The translations under genes and the position numbers were made by a program. A DNA stretch of 64,000 bases from Tetramitus jugosus (lineage: Eukaryota; Heterolobosea; Eutetramitea; Acrasida; Vahlkampfiidae): NCBI GenBank assembly GCA_937625935.1, contig OW569344.1, positions 558,001 through 622,000 on the forward strand, in the 5' to 3' direction. The notes beneath the pieces are model-generated. The model was not told the origin of the DNA. It was given only the letters and a program-made list of their open reading frames with translations, and did not search any database. Positions 30,301-40,200 of this stretch are shown one piece after another (the stretch's first letter is position 1; every line of letters starts with the position of its first letter).

Positions 30301-33300
30301 AACATAATACCGGAACATTGGACAAAATAGAAGCCCTCGGCTGGTCCTTCGAACGGCGCCTGAACAAATAGTTTGGCTTCTTCACCTGGTTGATAGGATT
30401 CCTTATCAGGGATAATTGTGATAGTCTCTGATGTTACTCTTGAAGTGTTACTATCGAGACTCTCTCCACCATAGACAGAAACATCAACAGCGGTAGAGTT
30501 ATGTAGACCGTTTTGATCCTCAATTTGGAATGTGAGCTTATAGTTGCCTCCCTTGCTGAATTGAACAGTGTGCGACACGGGTTGCAATTGAGATGCAATG
30601 GTTGATCGGAATACTTCGACTTCATTCTCCGTGTACGAGTATCCATGTCTCACTCTCTCCGTAGTAGTAGCTGTCAATACAATGTTGACATTGGGTCTCG
30701 GCTTTCCATCAATATTGGTCACAATCAGATCCAGATCAAAATTCACATTGGGCTTCACAAATTGCTTCTTGGTTCTGACACCAACATAGAAGCTCGATGG
30801 ATGCACAATGAACGAAGCAGAGGAATTGATTGTCTGTCTGTTAATATCTTGAACAGATGCTTCACTTGTGATGGTGACTGGTTGTTTCACTTTTCTTGCA
30901 GTTTCCTTGAATTCGATGCATACTTGGTGCTGTCCATCAGCATCAGTCTTGCCAGCGAAGGATACTGGTGATGGTTGTTGTTGTTCATTTCCAGAGCTTC
31001 TCATGAACGGATAGTAGCTATACCAGAATGGAGGTGAGTACTGGAATTTGAATTTGCTCCAACCAGGTGGTGTATAGGTACTGGTGGCCTGAGTGACTGT
31101 GTAGTCGACTGAGGCGTCATTCAGTCCTCCACCACTGTAGTATGATGCATTCGTGGTCACTACAGCAGAATCGTTGACGATGTAGTGCGATGGAGGAACA
31201 CTGGATGTTACAGAATACTCTGGTGTTCTGAATTCAAGCACTTGGAACGAACAGGTTGAAACATAATTCGCACTATATCGTACCTCAATGTTACATGATC
31301 CAAGATTCATGTTGTCTGGCAAGGTGTATTGGAATGTGAATGCACCGCAACCAGTAATCTGAGCCTTTCCTGTTGCAATCTCTTGATATCGTCCGTCTCT
31401 AATCGTATAGGAGAGTGAATGACCGACAGTCGGGTTCTTGAGTGTGTAGGTTGATCCTTCATTGGTACGAATGATTTCTCTTGCAAATCCCTTGACGTGC
31501 ATTGTCTCCTTTGGCTTGTACAGTCCTCTATCAGTAAACATGTTCATGGCGACAGAATCAGTGTAATTATAAGCCTCATTAATATCGGTGACAAACACTA
31601 CATCATTGCCCTTGCGACACACGAGTGGAACTTCATAGGAAGAAACCTTGGCCTTCATCTGAACCACGCCATTCTCATCTGTCTCATCCGACTCAATGCC
31701 CTGATAATTGAACTTTGCACCTTGTACCGATGATCCATCAATCAACGAATTGGCCCAACAGATCTTGTTTGAATGACTTGTACTGAAGCAGTCGATGGCC
31801 ATGTTTGTCGCTTGAATCCATGTAATGTGACAAGGATCAGTTGAATAGTAGCTACTACTATTGCTCTTCCACGTTCCCTGTGTGGGTGTGACAGCAATCA
31901 ACAACTGACCCAATCTTTCACGAGGGAACTGCAAATAAGGCAATAGATTGATCACAGTCTCAGTCGGTTCATCTGGCTGAGGTGATTCCACAGTGATATC
32001 TCCACTGAAGACAACTGTACCGGGCAAAGTCGGTAATTGCTGTTCTTTGCGCTGATGCTGATAAAACAGATTGGATTTGTACATGCTTGGATCAACTTGA
32101 GACACTATCAAGTGGAAACTGGGCAAATTGACTGTGACGACAGAGTGCTGTGGAGGTTCATGAGCAGCAATCATTGGGTCCAAAATGACCAGATTGGTTT
32201 GGAAGACGGAGAGCAATTGTGCAGCAGGACCGACTCTAAATTTTAATTCGGTCCACTTTTCCTGCGTTGTTTCATCTGTTGTATTGGTCATTTGTGGAGT
32301 GTCCTGTAGCAATTGGCCATAAATGTCCTTCAATCGATGAGACACAGATACAGTGTACAGTGTTCTGCCCTTGGAACGACCAGAGATGCTCAATGTGTTT
32401 CCACTTGGGTTCAATTTGATTTGTGGCAATGGTGGATCTACACGGATCATGTCATCACTCAATGACTCAAGATCAATATCATTGGAGAAACGAATGCTCC
32501 ATGCTTGCAATGGCAACAGTTTCGATTGGTTCGGATCTGGCTTGATTTGGAATGGTGGATAGTTTTGAATTGGGATCTCAAACTTTTTCGTAGTACTGGT
32601 CAATGGACCTTCCTTGGATGGCAAATTAGGTCCAACTTGAATGGTGAATCGATCACCTGATGCAAACGGAACACGGTCGTTGGTATTCGTAGCCACCAAT
32701 TGTATCTTGAACCACAAGTGTCTGGATTCCTTATCGGCCGATGACAACAGCTTGGTCTCATACGACGATTGATACTTTTGAGCCAACACCTTTCCATTGG
32801 AAGAAGCAGAGAAAATGTCATCCAACTGTTGTTTGACTTGATCACGAGTCAACAATTGGAATTGAACACGATATTGATCTCTTACGATCTTGCAAGACAC
32901 ATGATCGAGCACTCGACTGGCATCCACCTCTTGATCGAACTCCAAAAAACCAATAGGAAGTTCATTAAGTGGATGAACAGAGTTTGGGAATGGCAATCGA
33001 TCAATCAATTGAACAGTAGGTGTCTCAATCGTAAATGATACTGCAGCAGACAATGGCCTCACTACATGATTACTAATGACTACGCTCTGTTTGCCCTGAG
33101 GGATCGTAATGATGAAACGAGTGGATTTTGGTAGTTGATACTCTGGTTCAAATGTGACAGTCTTTGTGCCCAACCAACGGAATCTACCCTTCAAATTTAC
33201 AACAGGAGCAGTAGAGTCCTTTTGTGGTTGATCAACCTCAATCTGGAATGGATACTCAATATCGCTATTCTTGTTATTGTAATCATAAGGGATAATCATA

Positions 33301-33833
33301 TTCTTGGCATCGGACAGTGCAATCATGTCATGTGAAAAAGTAACGGTGATACATGGAGTGTTAACAGTGTCTTGAATGAGACCTTGTGGTGAATATCGAA
33401 CCACTCTCAATTCATTCTTAATGTTATCACCAACTTCATCTTCATCATCCACCATTCGATCCTCATCACTCTCTGGTGCAGCAGTGGTAGTAGGTGGAAA
33501 TGGTTGTTGAATGACACTGCCTGATCTCTCTGGCAAAATGGTTTTTTCTCTCTGGTGGAACTGCTGTTGTTCTTGATCGTCACTTGCAGCAGCAGAAGAA
33601 ATGGGTGGCAATCGAGAGTACAATTGATTCAATTCCTCACTGGACAATGGGGCAGTAGTAGTGATGGTCGTTGGTTCTTCATTTTCACCATGAATAGACA
33701 ATTGAGTCAATGATTGAACAAGGTCATTTGCAGTTGGTTCTCTGACACTGATTTGCAAAATGGGTTGCACAGCAGCAGCGGCAGTAGCCTGTTGGTTATT
33801 ATTAATGTTGTGAAAGGTTGGTCGTGTGCGCAT
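27312..33833 (-). CDS. bacterial-type alpha-2-macroglobulin family protein with intact thioester
   Basis: A 2173-residue protein made of repeated macroglobulin (beta-sandwich) domains. Its layout matches bacterial alpha-2-macroglobulins (YfhM/ECAM type) rather than animal ones. Visible landmarks are an MG2-like region around NMFTDRGLYKPKETMHVKGF, a Gly/Arg/Ser-rich flexible segment at about 1340-1420 that could be the protease bait, and the block FNPLAFFAPVVNTDENGVAK that opens the A2M domain. The thioester CNEQ follows (C at about residue 1645, bases 28890-28901), then a helical thioester domain. The C terminus contains WYEHQNLRDERVEAFSS and VVPPAHAEEMYSPEVFGRSA. Such proteins trap proteases. 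No signal peptide is seen; the first 150 residues are Gln/Ala/Thr-rich and polar. Possible old horizontal transfer is inference. Confidence 0.93.
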   Translation of the reverse strand: MRTRPTFHNINNNQQATAAAAVQPILQISVREPTANDLVQSLTQLSIHGENEEPTTITTTAPLSSEELNQLYSRLPPISSAAASDDQEQQQFHQREKTILPERSGSVIQQPFPPTTTAAPESDEDRMVDDEDEVGDNIKNELRVVRYSPQGLIQDTVNTPCITVTFSHDMIALSDAKNMIIPYDYNNKNSDIEYPFQIEVDQPQKDSTAPVVNLKGRFRWLGTKTVTFEPEYQLPKSTRFIITIPQGKQSVVISNHVVRPLSAAVSFTIETPTVQLIDRLPFPNSVHPLNELPIGFLEFDQEVDASRVLDHVSCKIVRDQYRVQFQLLTRDQVKQQLDDIFSASSNGKVLAQKYQSSYETKLLSSADKESRHLWFKIQLVATNTNDRVPFASGDRFTIQVGPNLPSKEGPLTSTTKKFEIPIQNYPPFQIKPDPNQSKLLPLQAWSIRFSNDIDLESLSDDMIRVDPPLPQIKLNPSGNTLSISGRSKGRTLYTVSVSHRLKDIYGQLLQDTPQMTNTTDETTQEKWTELKFRVGPAAQLLSVFQTNLVILDPMIAAHEPPQHSVVTVNLPSFHLIVSQVDPSMYKSNLFYQHQRKEQQLPTLPGTVVFSGDITVESPQPDEPTETVINLLPYLQFPRERLGQLLIAVTPTQGTWKSNSSSYYSTDPCHITWIQATNMAIDCFSTSHSNKICWANSLIDGSSVQGAKFNYQGIESDETDENGVVQMKAKVSSYEVPLVCRKGNDVVFVTDINEAYNYTDSVAMNMFTDRGLYKPKETMHVKGFAREIIRTNEGSTYTLKNPTVGHSLSYTIRDGRYQEIATGKAQITGCGAFTFQYTLPDNMNLGSCNIEVRYSANYVSTCSFQVLEFRTPEYSVTSSVPPSHYIVNDSAVVTTNASYYSGGGLNDASVDYTVTQATSTYTPPGWSKFKFQYSPPFWYSYYPFMRSSGNEQQQPSPVSFAGKTDADGQHQVCIEFKETARKVKQPVTITSEASVQDINRQTINSSASFIVHPSSFYVGVRTKKQFVKPNVNFDLDLIVTNIDGKPRPNVNIVLTATTTERVRHGYSYTENEVEVFRSTIASQLQPVSHTVQFSKGGNYKLTFQIEDQNGLHNSTAVDVSVYGGESLDSNTSRVTSETITIIPDKESYQPGEEAKLFVQAPFEGPAEGFYFVQCSGIMFKERFSIGSGVNCTELTVPIRDEYTPNVNIGVYVVGQSDRADQSGRVIKSSSSNDNTVPKRPAYAVGSLSLDIPPTRHEIKCQVTPKSSSVTPGETTEVEVLVTDVNGKSLSNSEVTLVVVDEAVLSLIGYSIQVPLSTFYVRHNSNTIHSPSRRLVLVKNWDNIQVQEEEELVLSNQAFGGMLKRGSVGGGGRGGTFGAARFSKLANAAPRARSAMMMDMVSSASDSAGGSSTGEQPQIAVRSNFNPLAFFAPVVNTDENGVAKASFTLPDSLTRYRVTAVAVHGADMFGLGDSSIVAQLPVSIRPSLPRFLNFGDEAQFSCVIQNQTTSPIEMHVAIQYSNHLSLECAEKAGLKIKMPAMGRTELSYPMKAECTGEACFQIGATTVSGASFCDAVEKKVPVYTPATSEAFATYGEIDGTNESVYQPIEPPSDAYSQFGGLQITTSSTALQSLTDAFIYLVDYQFSCNEQIASKIMSIVTLGEVLSAFKIATLPSADKLQDMVKSGLDELYKNQHSSGAYGFWKSESRVSAYVTVHVAHCFARCIMAGHPVTYASLSRSKTALRTIENFMNETYYTEESKRAVRSYAYYVLSLLGDDQAVPLALKLWKECGGITRELTKSSLSMEGLAWVAFVLFNNKNNNGENKAIVDTIFKHLMNRVNETAETANFVTSYGDNQTRKLVMLHSSRRTDAVILDVLMSVDPTNSLVVKVVKGLLAHRKKGRWSSTQENVFCLIALHKYFGIYEAKTPNFTLDMWIDKQYAGHQEYVGRSTEQNLLNIPMKHLMTAPAQESQSSNNNRKDLIMHKKGDGRMYYRIGLTYAPRNLSVDPLDCGFTVERTYESVTDQSHVKKNEDGSWEFKAGELVRVRITLCNASRRYHVALVDKLPAGLEVLNPDLKTTGTIPAASSEDNEGGARRGRGFCWWWRSVWYEHQNLRDERVEAFSSLLWEGVHKYSYVCRATSIGDFVVPPAHAEEMYSPEVFGRSATDKVRVVKND

Positions 33834-34285
33834 CTTGTGTTACTGTTGTTTATAGAGTGGGTATATAATTATGGGTATATGTGTATATGGTCTGTTTTTG
33901 TTGTAGTGTTTTTTGTTGTTTTTTAGATCAGTTTGCACAGTGACGTGTGTTACTCAGAGATCTTGGAAAGCTTTGCACTAAACTCCTGGGAACATGGATA
34001 TCGGCGATCAGTTCAAGGGAATTAATTGTCGAGCGTTTTTATTTTCTGCACAGGAACTACAATTTTCTGTTCGAGTCGGTCAAACTGACAATGGCCGACC
34101 ACCCACTGGTGAACTAGAACAACGATTCTCTACTTCAGAACTTGACTGGACTGCAAGATAACCTTCATGGGGTTTTCCTTACTTTTTCTTGCTCCTTCTC
34201 TTGTATGGGTTCAATTGATCCCGTGAACCTTGCATTCCCACAAAAAGCAAAACAACAAACCAACAAACGACAATCAATATCAAAA
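33834..34285. promoter_or_regulatory. bidirectional promoter region between the A2M gene and BUD31
   Basis: A 452-bp gap with no gene. A TATATAA-like stretch (around 33860-33885) lies about 30-50 bp upstream of the A2M start. The part nearest BUD31 is pyrimidine-rich, then A/C-rich just before the ATG. An open frame runs into BUD31 from a TTG at 34142, but it has no ATG support. Confidence 0.45.
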
Positions 34286-34732
34286 ATGCCAAAGGTACGA
34301 ACCAAAAAAACAAAGTTCCCCAAAGACTGGTCCATCGTCGAATCGACCATGCTAGAATTCGAACAAAAGATGAGAGAAGCAGAAACGGAGAATCATCAAG
34401 GAAAGCGAAAACATGAGGGAACGTGGGAGATTCTAAAGATTCACCATGATCGATCACGATACCTCTACGAAATGTACTATAAGAAGAAGGAAATATCACG
34501 CGAGTTGTATGATTTTTGTCTGAGAGAGGGATATGGTGATGCTGCGTTGATTGCCAAATGGAAGAAGCAAGGATATGAAAAGTTGTGTTGTTTGCAGTGC
34601 ATTCAATCGAGGGATCATCAGTTTGGAACCGTGTGTATCTGTCGTGTGCCAAAACCACAGTTGGCAGATGAGGGCAAAGCTGAAATTCAGTGCAATCATT
34701 GTGGGTGCAAAGGATGTTCGAGCTCTGATTGA
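34286..34732 (+). CDS. BUD31: spliceosomal protein BUD31 (G10)
   Basis: A 148-residue protein matching BUD31/G10 from end to end (human 144 residues). It begins [15 protein letters not shown] and contains the conserved helical block [20 protein letters not shown] plus [21 protein letters not shown]-terminal zinc cluster is made of CCLQC, CICRVP and [12 protein letters not shown]31 is part of the activated spliceosome (NTC-related), where it helps position the active-site RNA. All cluster cysteines appear present. The in-frame extension upstream to 34142 starts with TTG and is not homologous, so ATG 34286 is chosen. It is divergent from the A2M gene and converges on RPB5. Confidence 0.97.
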   Translation: MPKVRTKKTKFPKDWSIVESTMLEFEQKMREAETENHQGKRKHEGTWEILKIHHDRSRYLYEMYYKKKEISRELYDFCLREGYGDAALIAKWKKQGYEKLCCLQCIQSRDHQFGTVCICRVPKPQLADEGKAEIQCNHCGCKGCSSSD

Positions 34733-34947
34733 ACAACTGTATCATAGTAGCAGATCCGATATCTATCCATTCATGAATCAATCATCATCATCATCAGTAC
34801 ATTATCGAGAGAGAAAATGTTCAAGTTTTTATTCAGTCAAGGGATGAATTGTGTCATGGTCAGGGATATGTGAGTGAAATAGCAAGTGCAGGAGTGAAAT
34901 CTGTAGTGTGTGTGTAAAGCGACTTTGTGTGTTCTGAATTTTGTTTT

Positions 34948-35771
34948 TTACATGACCAATCGATAAGTGACATAACGACCAGCAGTCTCACTAGGACGAA
35001 TAATTTTGACAACGTCTTGTCTCTGCAGTCCAAAGTAACGTGCAACTGGATCGGTTATTCTGATTCTTGGCAGTTGATTCTCCTTCAGTTTGTATCGTGC
35101 GAGCAAATCATTCTTTTGTGTAGATGTTAATGGAACATGTGTAGGCACCAATGAGTGCTCAGTAATGTTCACCAACAGTTCACTCTCCTTAAATGTCTCA
35201 ATCACTCTACCAGTACCTTCCACTGCATCAATTGCTTGCTTACCCTTTGGTGATAGTTCCTTTTGGTTGTAGCTGTCAGGTGGTCTCAAGACAAGGATGG
35301 CTCTCCTCACATTATTATCCACCATACGTGTGTGATAACTATTCATGTTCATTCCAACAACAACAACAATAACAACAACAGTAACAATAACGACAAAAGA
35401 AAATTTTTGTTAGCTCACAAAAGTCAACCATCAAACACACACACATATCAATCGACTACAAATGAACAAAACACATACTCTTCAATTTCCTTGACACCAA
35501 TTCTCTTTGCTTCAGGGAAAAATATAAAAATAGTGTCACTTGGATCATCAATCTTTGATGTCAGAGACATGAGTCTCTCACGAGAAACGGTTTTATAGTT
35601 TTTGGAGTGTGCTCCTCCTGTTCCACTCACATCATGTGTATCAGCAGAAAACTTGTCTTCAAACTCTTGGAGAGTCATTTTAATTTCACTCTCATCGACA
35701 ATGTACTTCCGATCAGATAGCATTTGAAGAACAGTTCTGCGCACTCGCCATAGTTTATATGTCTCGTCCAT
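34948..35771 (-). CDS. RPB5: RNA polymerase I/II/III common subunit RPB5 (two exons)
   Basis: Exon 1 is 35771-35479 and exon 2 is 35338-34948, giving 227 residues. The 140-bp intron (35478-35339) has a GTATGT donor and a TAG acceptor. Splicing at these bases makes [16 protein letters not shown], which aligns without gap to yeast Rpb5 across the join; reading through the intron hits stops. Exon 1 carries the N-terminal jaw domain ([14 protein letters not shown]). Exon 2 has the conserved assembly domain ([20 protein letters not shown], then [21 protein letters not shown]). The family is about 205-215 residues; the extra length is a Gly/Ser insert in exon 1. It is shared by all three nuclear RNA polymerases. 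Confidence 0.95.
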
Positions 35772-36084
35772 TGTTTTTTCGTTTTGATAATAACGTTCCC
35801 TTTTTGTTTGCTTTTTTTCTCTGGTGATGGAGTTTTCTCACACAGAATTTTGTCATTTTCATCCGCGAAAAGCGGTGAATTTGCGTAAAGAATCAATAAA
35901 CCCGTTGAACTCTCAAAATCTCTGAACCTTACAAAATCGTCGGTCCACTGTTTCCGCGACGATGTATCGGAATTGTCTTTCGCAACACTCCGTCAGATCG
36001 ATTCATCGCCAGAATTTACACACACAAAAAGCTCCAACAAAGCAAAAAAACATCAACAACAAAACATCAACCAAACAAAATACA
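35772..36084. promoter_or_regulatory. bidirectional promoter region between RPB5 and OLA1
   Basis: A 313-bp gap between divergent starts. It contains a CCGCGAAAAGCGG inverted repeat (about 35863-35875) and the A-rich OLA1 leader. An ATG at 35962 is in frame with OLA1 and could extend it by 41 residues. Confidence 0.45.
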
Positions 36085-37245
36085 ATGTCCAAGAAGAAGG
36101 GTGTCCAAGAAGTTTCACTAAAGGCTCAAGTCCTAGGCAGAGTCGGTACCAACCTTGAAATTGGTGTCGTTGGTCTTCCAAACGTTGGAAAGAGTTCATT
36201 CTTCAACGTTCTCACAAACTCTCAAGTTCTTGCAGAGAATTATCCATTTGCTACCATTGATCCCAACACTGCTAGAGTTGCTGTTCCTGATGAGAGATTT
36301 GAGTGGTTGGTTGAACATTGGAAACCTGCAAATGACGTTGCAGCTGTGTTGAATGTGACTGATATTGCTGGATTGGTCAAGGGTGCCAACGAAGGAGAGG
36401 GTCTCGGTAACGCCTTCTTGTCTCACATTAAGGCAGTGGATGCCATTTTCCACATGGTCAGAGCATTCGACGACAGTGATATTACTCATGTCGAAGGCAA
36501 CATTGATCCAATCAGAGACATTAAGATTATTAACAGAGAGTTGCGATTGAAGGACATTGCCTTTTTGGAGAAGCACCGTGAAGTGACTGCAAAACTCGCA
36601 AAGCAAAAGAAGGAAAAGATGGAAGAAGTGTTGGTTTGTGAAAAGGCACTCAAGATGCTCCAGGAAGATGAATTGGAAGTGAGATTTGGTGAATGGAAGG
36701 CAAAGGAGATTGAAATTTTGAACTCGTTGCAATTGTTGACCGCAAAGACTGTTGTCTATCTCATTAACATGTCTCCAAACGACTATGCCAAGAAGAAGAA
36801 CAAGTTTTTGCCTGAACTTCAAAAGTTTGTGGTTGAGGAGAGAGGTGAACAAATGATTCCATTCTCTGTTGCATTCGAAGAAAAGTTTGCAAAGTTGGAC
36901 GAAGAAAAGAAGAATATCATGAGAAACGAGAAGAAGTTGGACAGTGTTTTGCCACATATTATCAAGACTGGTTACAGTGCACTCGGTCTCATTTACTTCT
37001 TCACTGCCGGTAAGGACGAAGTGAAGGCATGGACGATCAAGGCTGGTATGAAGGCACCACAAGCCGGTGGCAGAATTCACACTGACTTTGAAAAGTTGTT
37101 CATTTGTTGTGAAGTGATGGCTTTTGCTGACTATAAGGAGTTAGGCTCAGAAACAGCATGCAAGAATGCTGGAAAGTACCTGCAACAAGGTAAGGCTTAC
37201 ACTGTGAGCGACGGTGATATCATCTTCTTCAAGTCTGGCAGATAA
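36085..37245 (+). CDS. OLA1: Obg-like ATPase 1 (OLA1/YchF family)
   Basis: A 386-residue P-loop protein of the YchF/OLA1 family (human 396 residues). These enzymes hydrolyse ATP in preference to GTP and bind ribosomes, with roles in translation control and stress. The P-loop is GLPNVGKSS (residues 30-38), with Ser where most homologues have Thr. Switch and G3 regions are intact (YPFATIDPNTARV, DIAGLVKGANEGEGLGNAFL). The G4 position reads NMSPNDY, not NKxD, as expected for ATP specificity. The C-terminal TGS domain is present (GLIYFFTAGKDEVKAWTIK, then IHTDFEKLFI). ATG 36085 gives the normal family N terminus. An in-frame ATG at 35962 would add a basic, acid-free extension. Confidence 0.96.
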   Translation: MSKKKGVQEVSLKAQVLGRVGTNLEIGVVGLPNVGKSSFFNVLTNSQVLAENYPFATIDPNTARVAVPDERFEWLVEHWKPANDVAAVLNVTDIAGLVKGANEGEGLGNAFLSHIKAVDAIFHMVRAFDDSDITHVEGNIDPIRDIKIINRELRLKDIAFLEKHREVTAKLAKQKKEKMEEVLVCEKALKMLQEDELEVRFGEWKAKEIEILNSLQLLTAKTVVYLINMSPNDYAKKKNKFLPELQKFVVEERGEQMIPFSVAFEEKFAKLDEEKKNIMRNEKKLDSVLPHIIKTGYSALGLIYFFTAGKDEVKAWTIKAGMKAPQAGGRIHTDFEKLFICCEVMAFADYKELGSETACKNAGKYLQQGKAYTVSDGDIIFFKSGR

Positions 37246-37279
37246 ATTATTTTTTTATATTTCATCTTTATTCTCTTGT

Positions 37280-40200
37280 TTACTTGTTCAAAATGTCCAG
37301 GAGTGTGGAGAATTTGGATTGGACGGCAATGTCCTTTTCTTTGGACTGGCCCTCTTGCAACAGCTCGATTGTCTGTGGTTTCACTTGTTCGAACAGCTCG
37401 GATCTTTCGGTCTTCATGAGTTTGAGAAATTCTCCAAATATCTCGAAAGCCTTTGTTCTTGTCAGGATTTGTCTCTGTGATGGATCGGTTTGCATAAAGA
37501 GCAACTGGATGAACTGGTTGACCTTGGCTGGAGAGAAGAGTTGTTGCTGTGCTTCGACGTCGCAGCTCTTCAATAGACGAGTAGCGAATGTCATAAGGGA
37601 GTTGAGAAGGGAGTGGGAAACAGGAACACTGAGTCTAGCGCTCGAAAGTGACTCCACAAGCGATTGAATCTCCTTCTCGAACAGAGCAACATGATTTGAT
37701 GGCACAATGAGCGGTGTGAGCTCAATGGTCTGACACATGATTTCTTCTTTTTGTTTCTCTTCTCTCTTCTTCTCGAGAGTCATTGCAGCTGGTTCCTTTT
37801 GTTCCTCCTTTTCCTTTTCTGCATCCTCGGGCGATTGAGTGACCTGTTGGCACTCATTGAGTGTGTTTCTGGCACTATTGTACAATTGTTCGTCAACCAT
37901 GCGTTCGAACAGTGGAACCTTCAGGATTCTTCTCATACAGGACAAGGCTTGTAACTTGAATGCGACATTGTTTCTGCTACATTCACGCAACGCAACTTCG
38001 AGCACCTTTTGTAACAACTGCTTCTGATTCTCATCAGTGTAGTCAGAGTCCTTCTTGAAAGCCTCACAAGTCGATGCGAGAGCCTCCAATAGAATCTCCT
38101 TTCCTTCCCATACTCGACCAGGTATGTTGGACAATAAGTTTGTAATGATCTTGGTTCGTTGTGCTTGAGTGATATCAATATTGAGAAGAGTTCCAATTTC
38201 GTTTAGACCCTGACCGCCTTGCTTCTTCATCTTCCAGGATTGATGATTCAATAATTGGATACACATGTCAGCGATTGGTTCAATGTACAAACGAATGGTG
38301 TCTTTTGGAGATGTGGTCATGCACTCTTCCCATACGCTCTCCCAAACAGAGTTTACTCTCTTGCTTTCATCATGTCTGGCAATGAAAATAACAGGGAGAA
38401 CCAGTTCGTTGAATCGCTTGATAATCGCTGGAACATTTCTGGCAATGTTCTCCATGAGAATTCCACTGACATGATGAATCTCCTCGCTCTTGGCATCTTC
38501 ATTGCTCTGAACATAGAGGTTCAAAATTTGTTGAAGGACGAGCTTGCCTTGAGTGACCTTTGCATTCTTCAGTATATAAGGCAAAGATATAGCCAATACC
38601 TTCTTCTCTACAGCACTCGAAGTTGTTTGAATGGTTCTCATAACGGCAGTCAGAAGAGTAGGGACAAACTTCTTGATTGCATTGCCATGGAACTTGCCGA
38701 GATCACCAATAAACTTTGCCGTGGCAGTTCTTGTGGGCAATCCAACACCACTTCGCAATATGTCAACGATTCTTGGTATCAAAGTTTCACACACCTCTTC
38801 ATCGATATGTCTTGCACAGGCAGAAATTGTGTCATTGATAGGACCAGATTGAGCCATTGACATACGCATCGATTCTAGTTGCTCCTGTGACACATTGTAC
38901 TTGTCTGCATTCAATTGTATATAGTTGAAAGCAGCAGGTTCAAGAACAGACATTTGTTCCAAGAGCACTCCAATAATATCTGTGATATGAGGTCTGATGA
39001 GATGCAACGAAACTTGACATATTTGTTGCAGGTGCTCCAGAGAGAAGGAGACAACTTCCTTTGCAGGGAATAGGAGACCAGTCTTGAGATACACTGGAAT
39101 TAAAATCTTTAGAGCTCTACCAACTTCATTTCTGTCCGTGGTGTACTTTGGATTGCAGCATTTTACAGAGAATGCACCTAGCCTTCTCAATGTTGAAGCA
39201 GCTGCTTTTCTGCCTGATTCCTTAATGTCATCTGTGACTCTAAACACACGAATCATACATTCTTCAAGGAATGGCTCCATGTCGACAAATCTCCTACCCG
39301 AGATAAGATCGGATACAGCATGACAACTGGCCTCTCTGACTCTCCATAGTTCTGATTCAAGACCTGCAATAACCTCCTTCATGATAGCAGGGAAGAATTT
39401 ATCGATTGTCTCCTTAGGATTCTTAACCAGTGAGTTCCACATGTCAGTCATGGAACGATTAATGATCGGATTAGGATCAAACTGGTATCGGAACAGTTTT
39501 GGTACGATGACTGGCAATATCTTATCAAGTTCTCCATGTTCCTGACTGAATGAAGCGATAGACACTGCGCTGAAAGCTGCTGCTTTCTTAGCGTTCCACA
39601 TCGCATGATGACTGGAGACAGACAACATTTGATAAATCATTTCAGGTTTTCCTATGTCATTTGCTACAGATACCAATTCCTTATACGTACCCATTCCCTT
39701 GTCCATATTCTTGATTTCCTCTGGGAAGAGAAGCAACTCTGAATCTTGGGTTAGCTTGATATCCTTGGCATTCTTTTTGCCCGACAACGAGTTCATCAAT
39801 GAGTTGACAAGGTCTTTTTGAGTTTGTTTGTCACCCAACTGGTACACATATGCCAAACCTCTACCAGCAACTTCAGTTGTTACCTCATTGTTATCTGTCA
39901 ATAAAATAGAAAATGCTTTCTGGATATCTTTCAAATAATTCCTCAAGTATGGACTCTCTGAGCAGTAGCGTGATATGGCCAGGAGCCAGATTGAAGATGA
40001 TTGCCGAATAATCTTCTTGGGACTCAACACACCACTTTGAATAACCTTAGATAAAATCGACGTAGTAAATGTTTTTCTGAGCGTCTGTTCTCTTTCGAGT
40101 TCTTCAGATGTCATTGGTCTGCTGAATATTACCTCATACTCGTCGTACTGATAGAGCGTACAATATAGATTTCCACCAGCAATGCAAGAGAATGCCTCGC

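Noticed and set aside
34179-34781. 200-codon open frame antisense to BUD31
   Set aside because: It overlaps the whole BUD31 gene, which is conserved throughout; the antisense product shows no domain.
36196-37080. 294-codon open frame antisense to OLA1
   Set aside because: It is fully inside a strongly conserved gene on the other strand, and its protein is Leu/Cys/His-rich without any family pattern.
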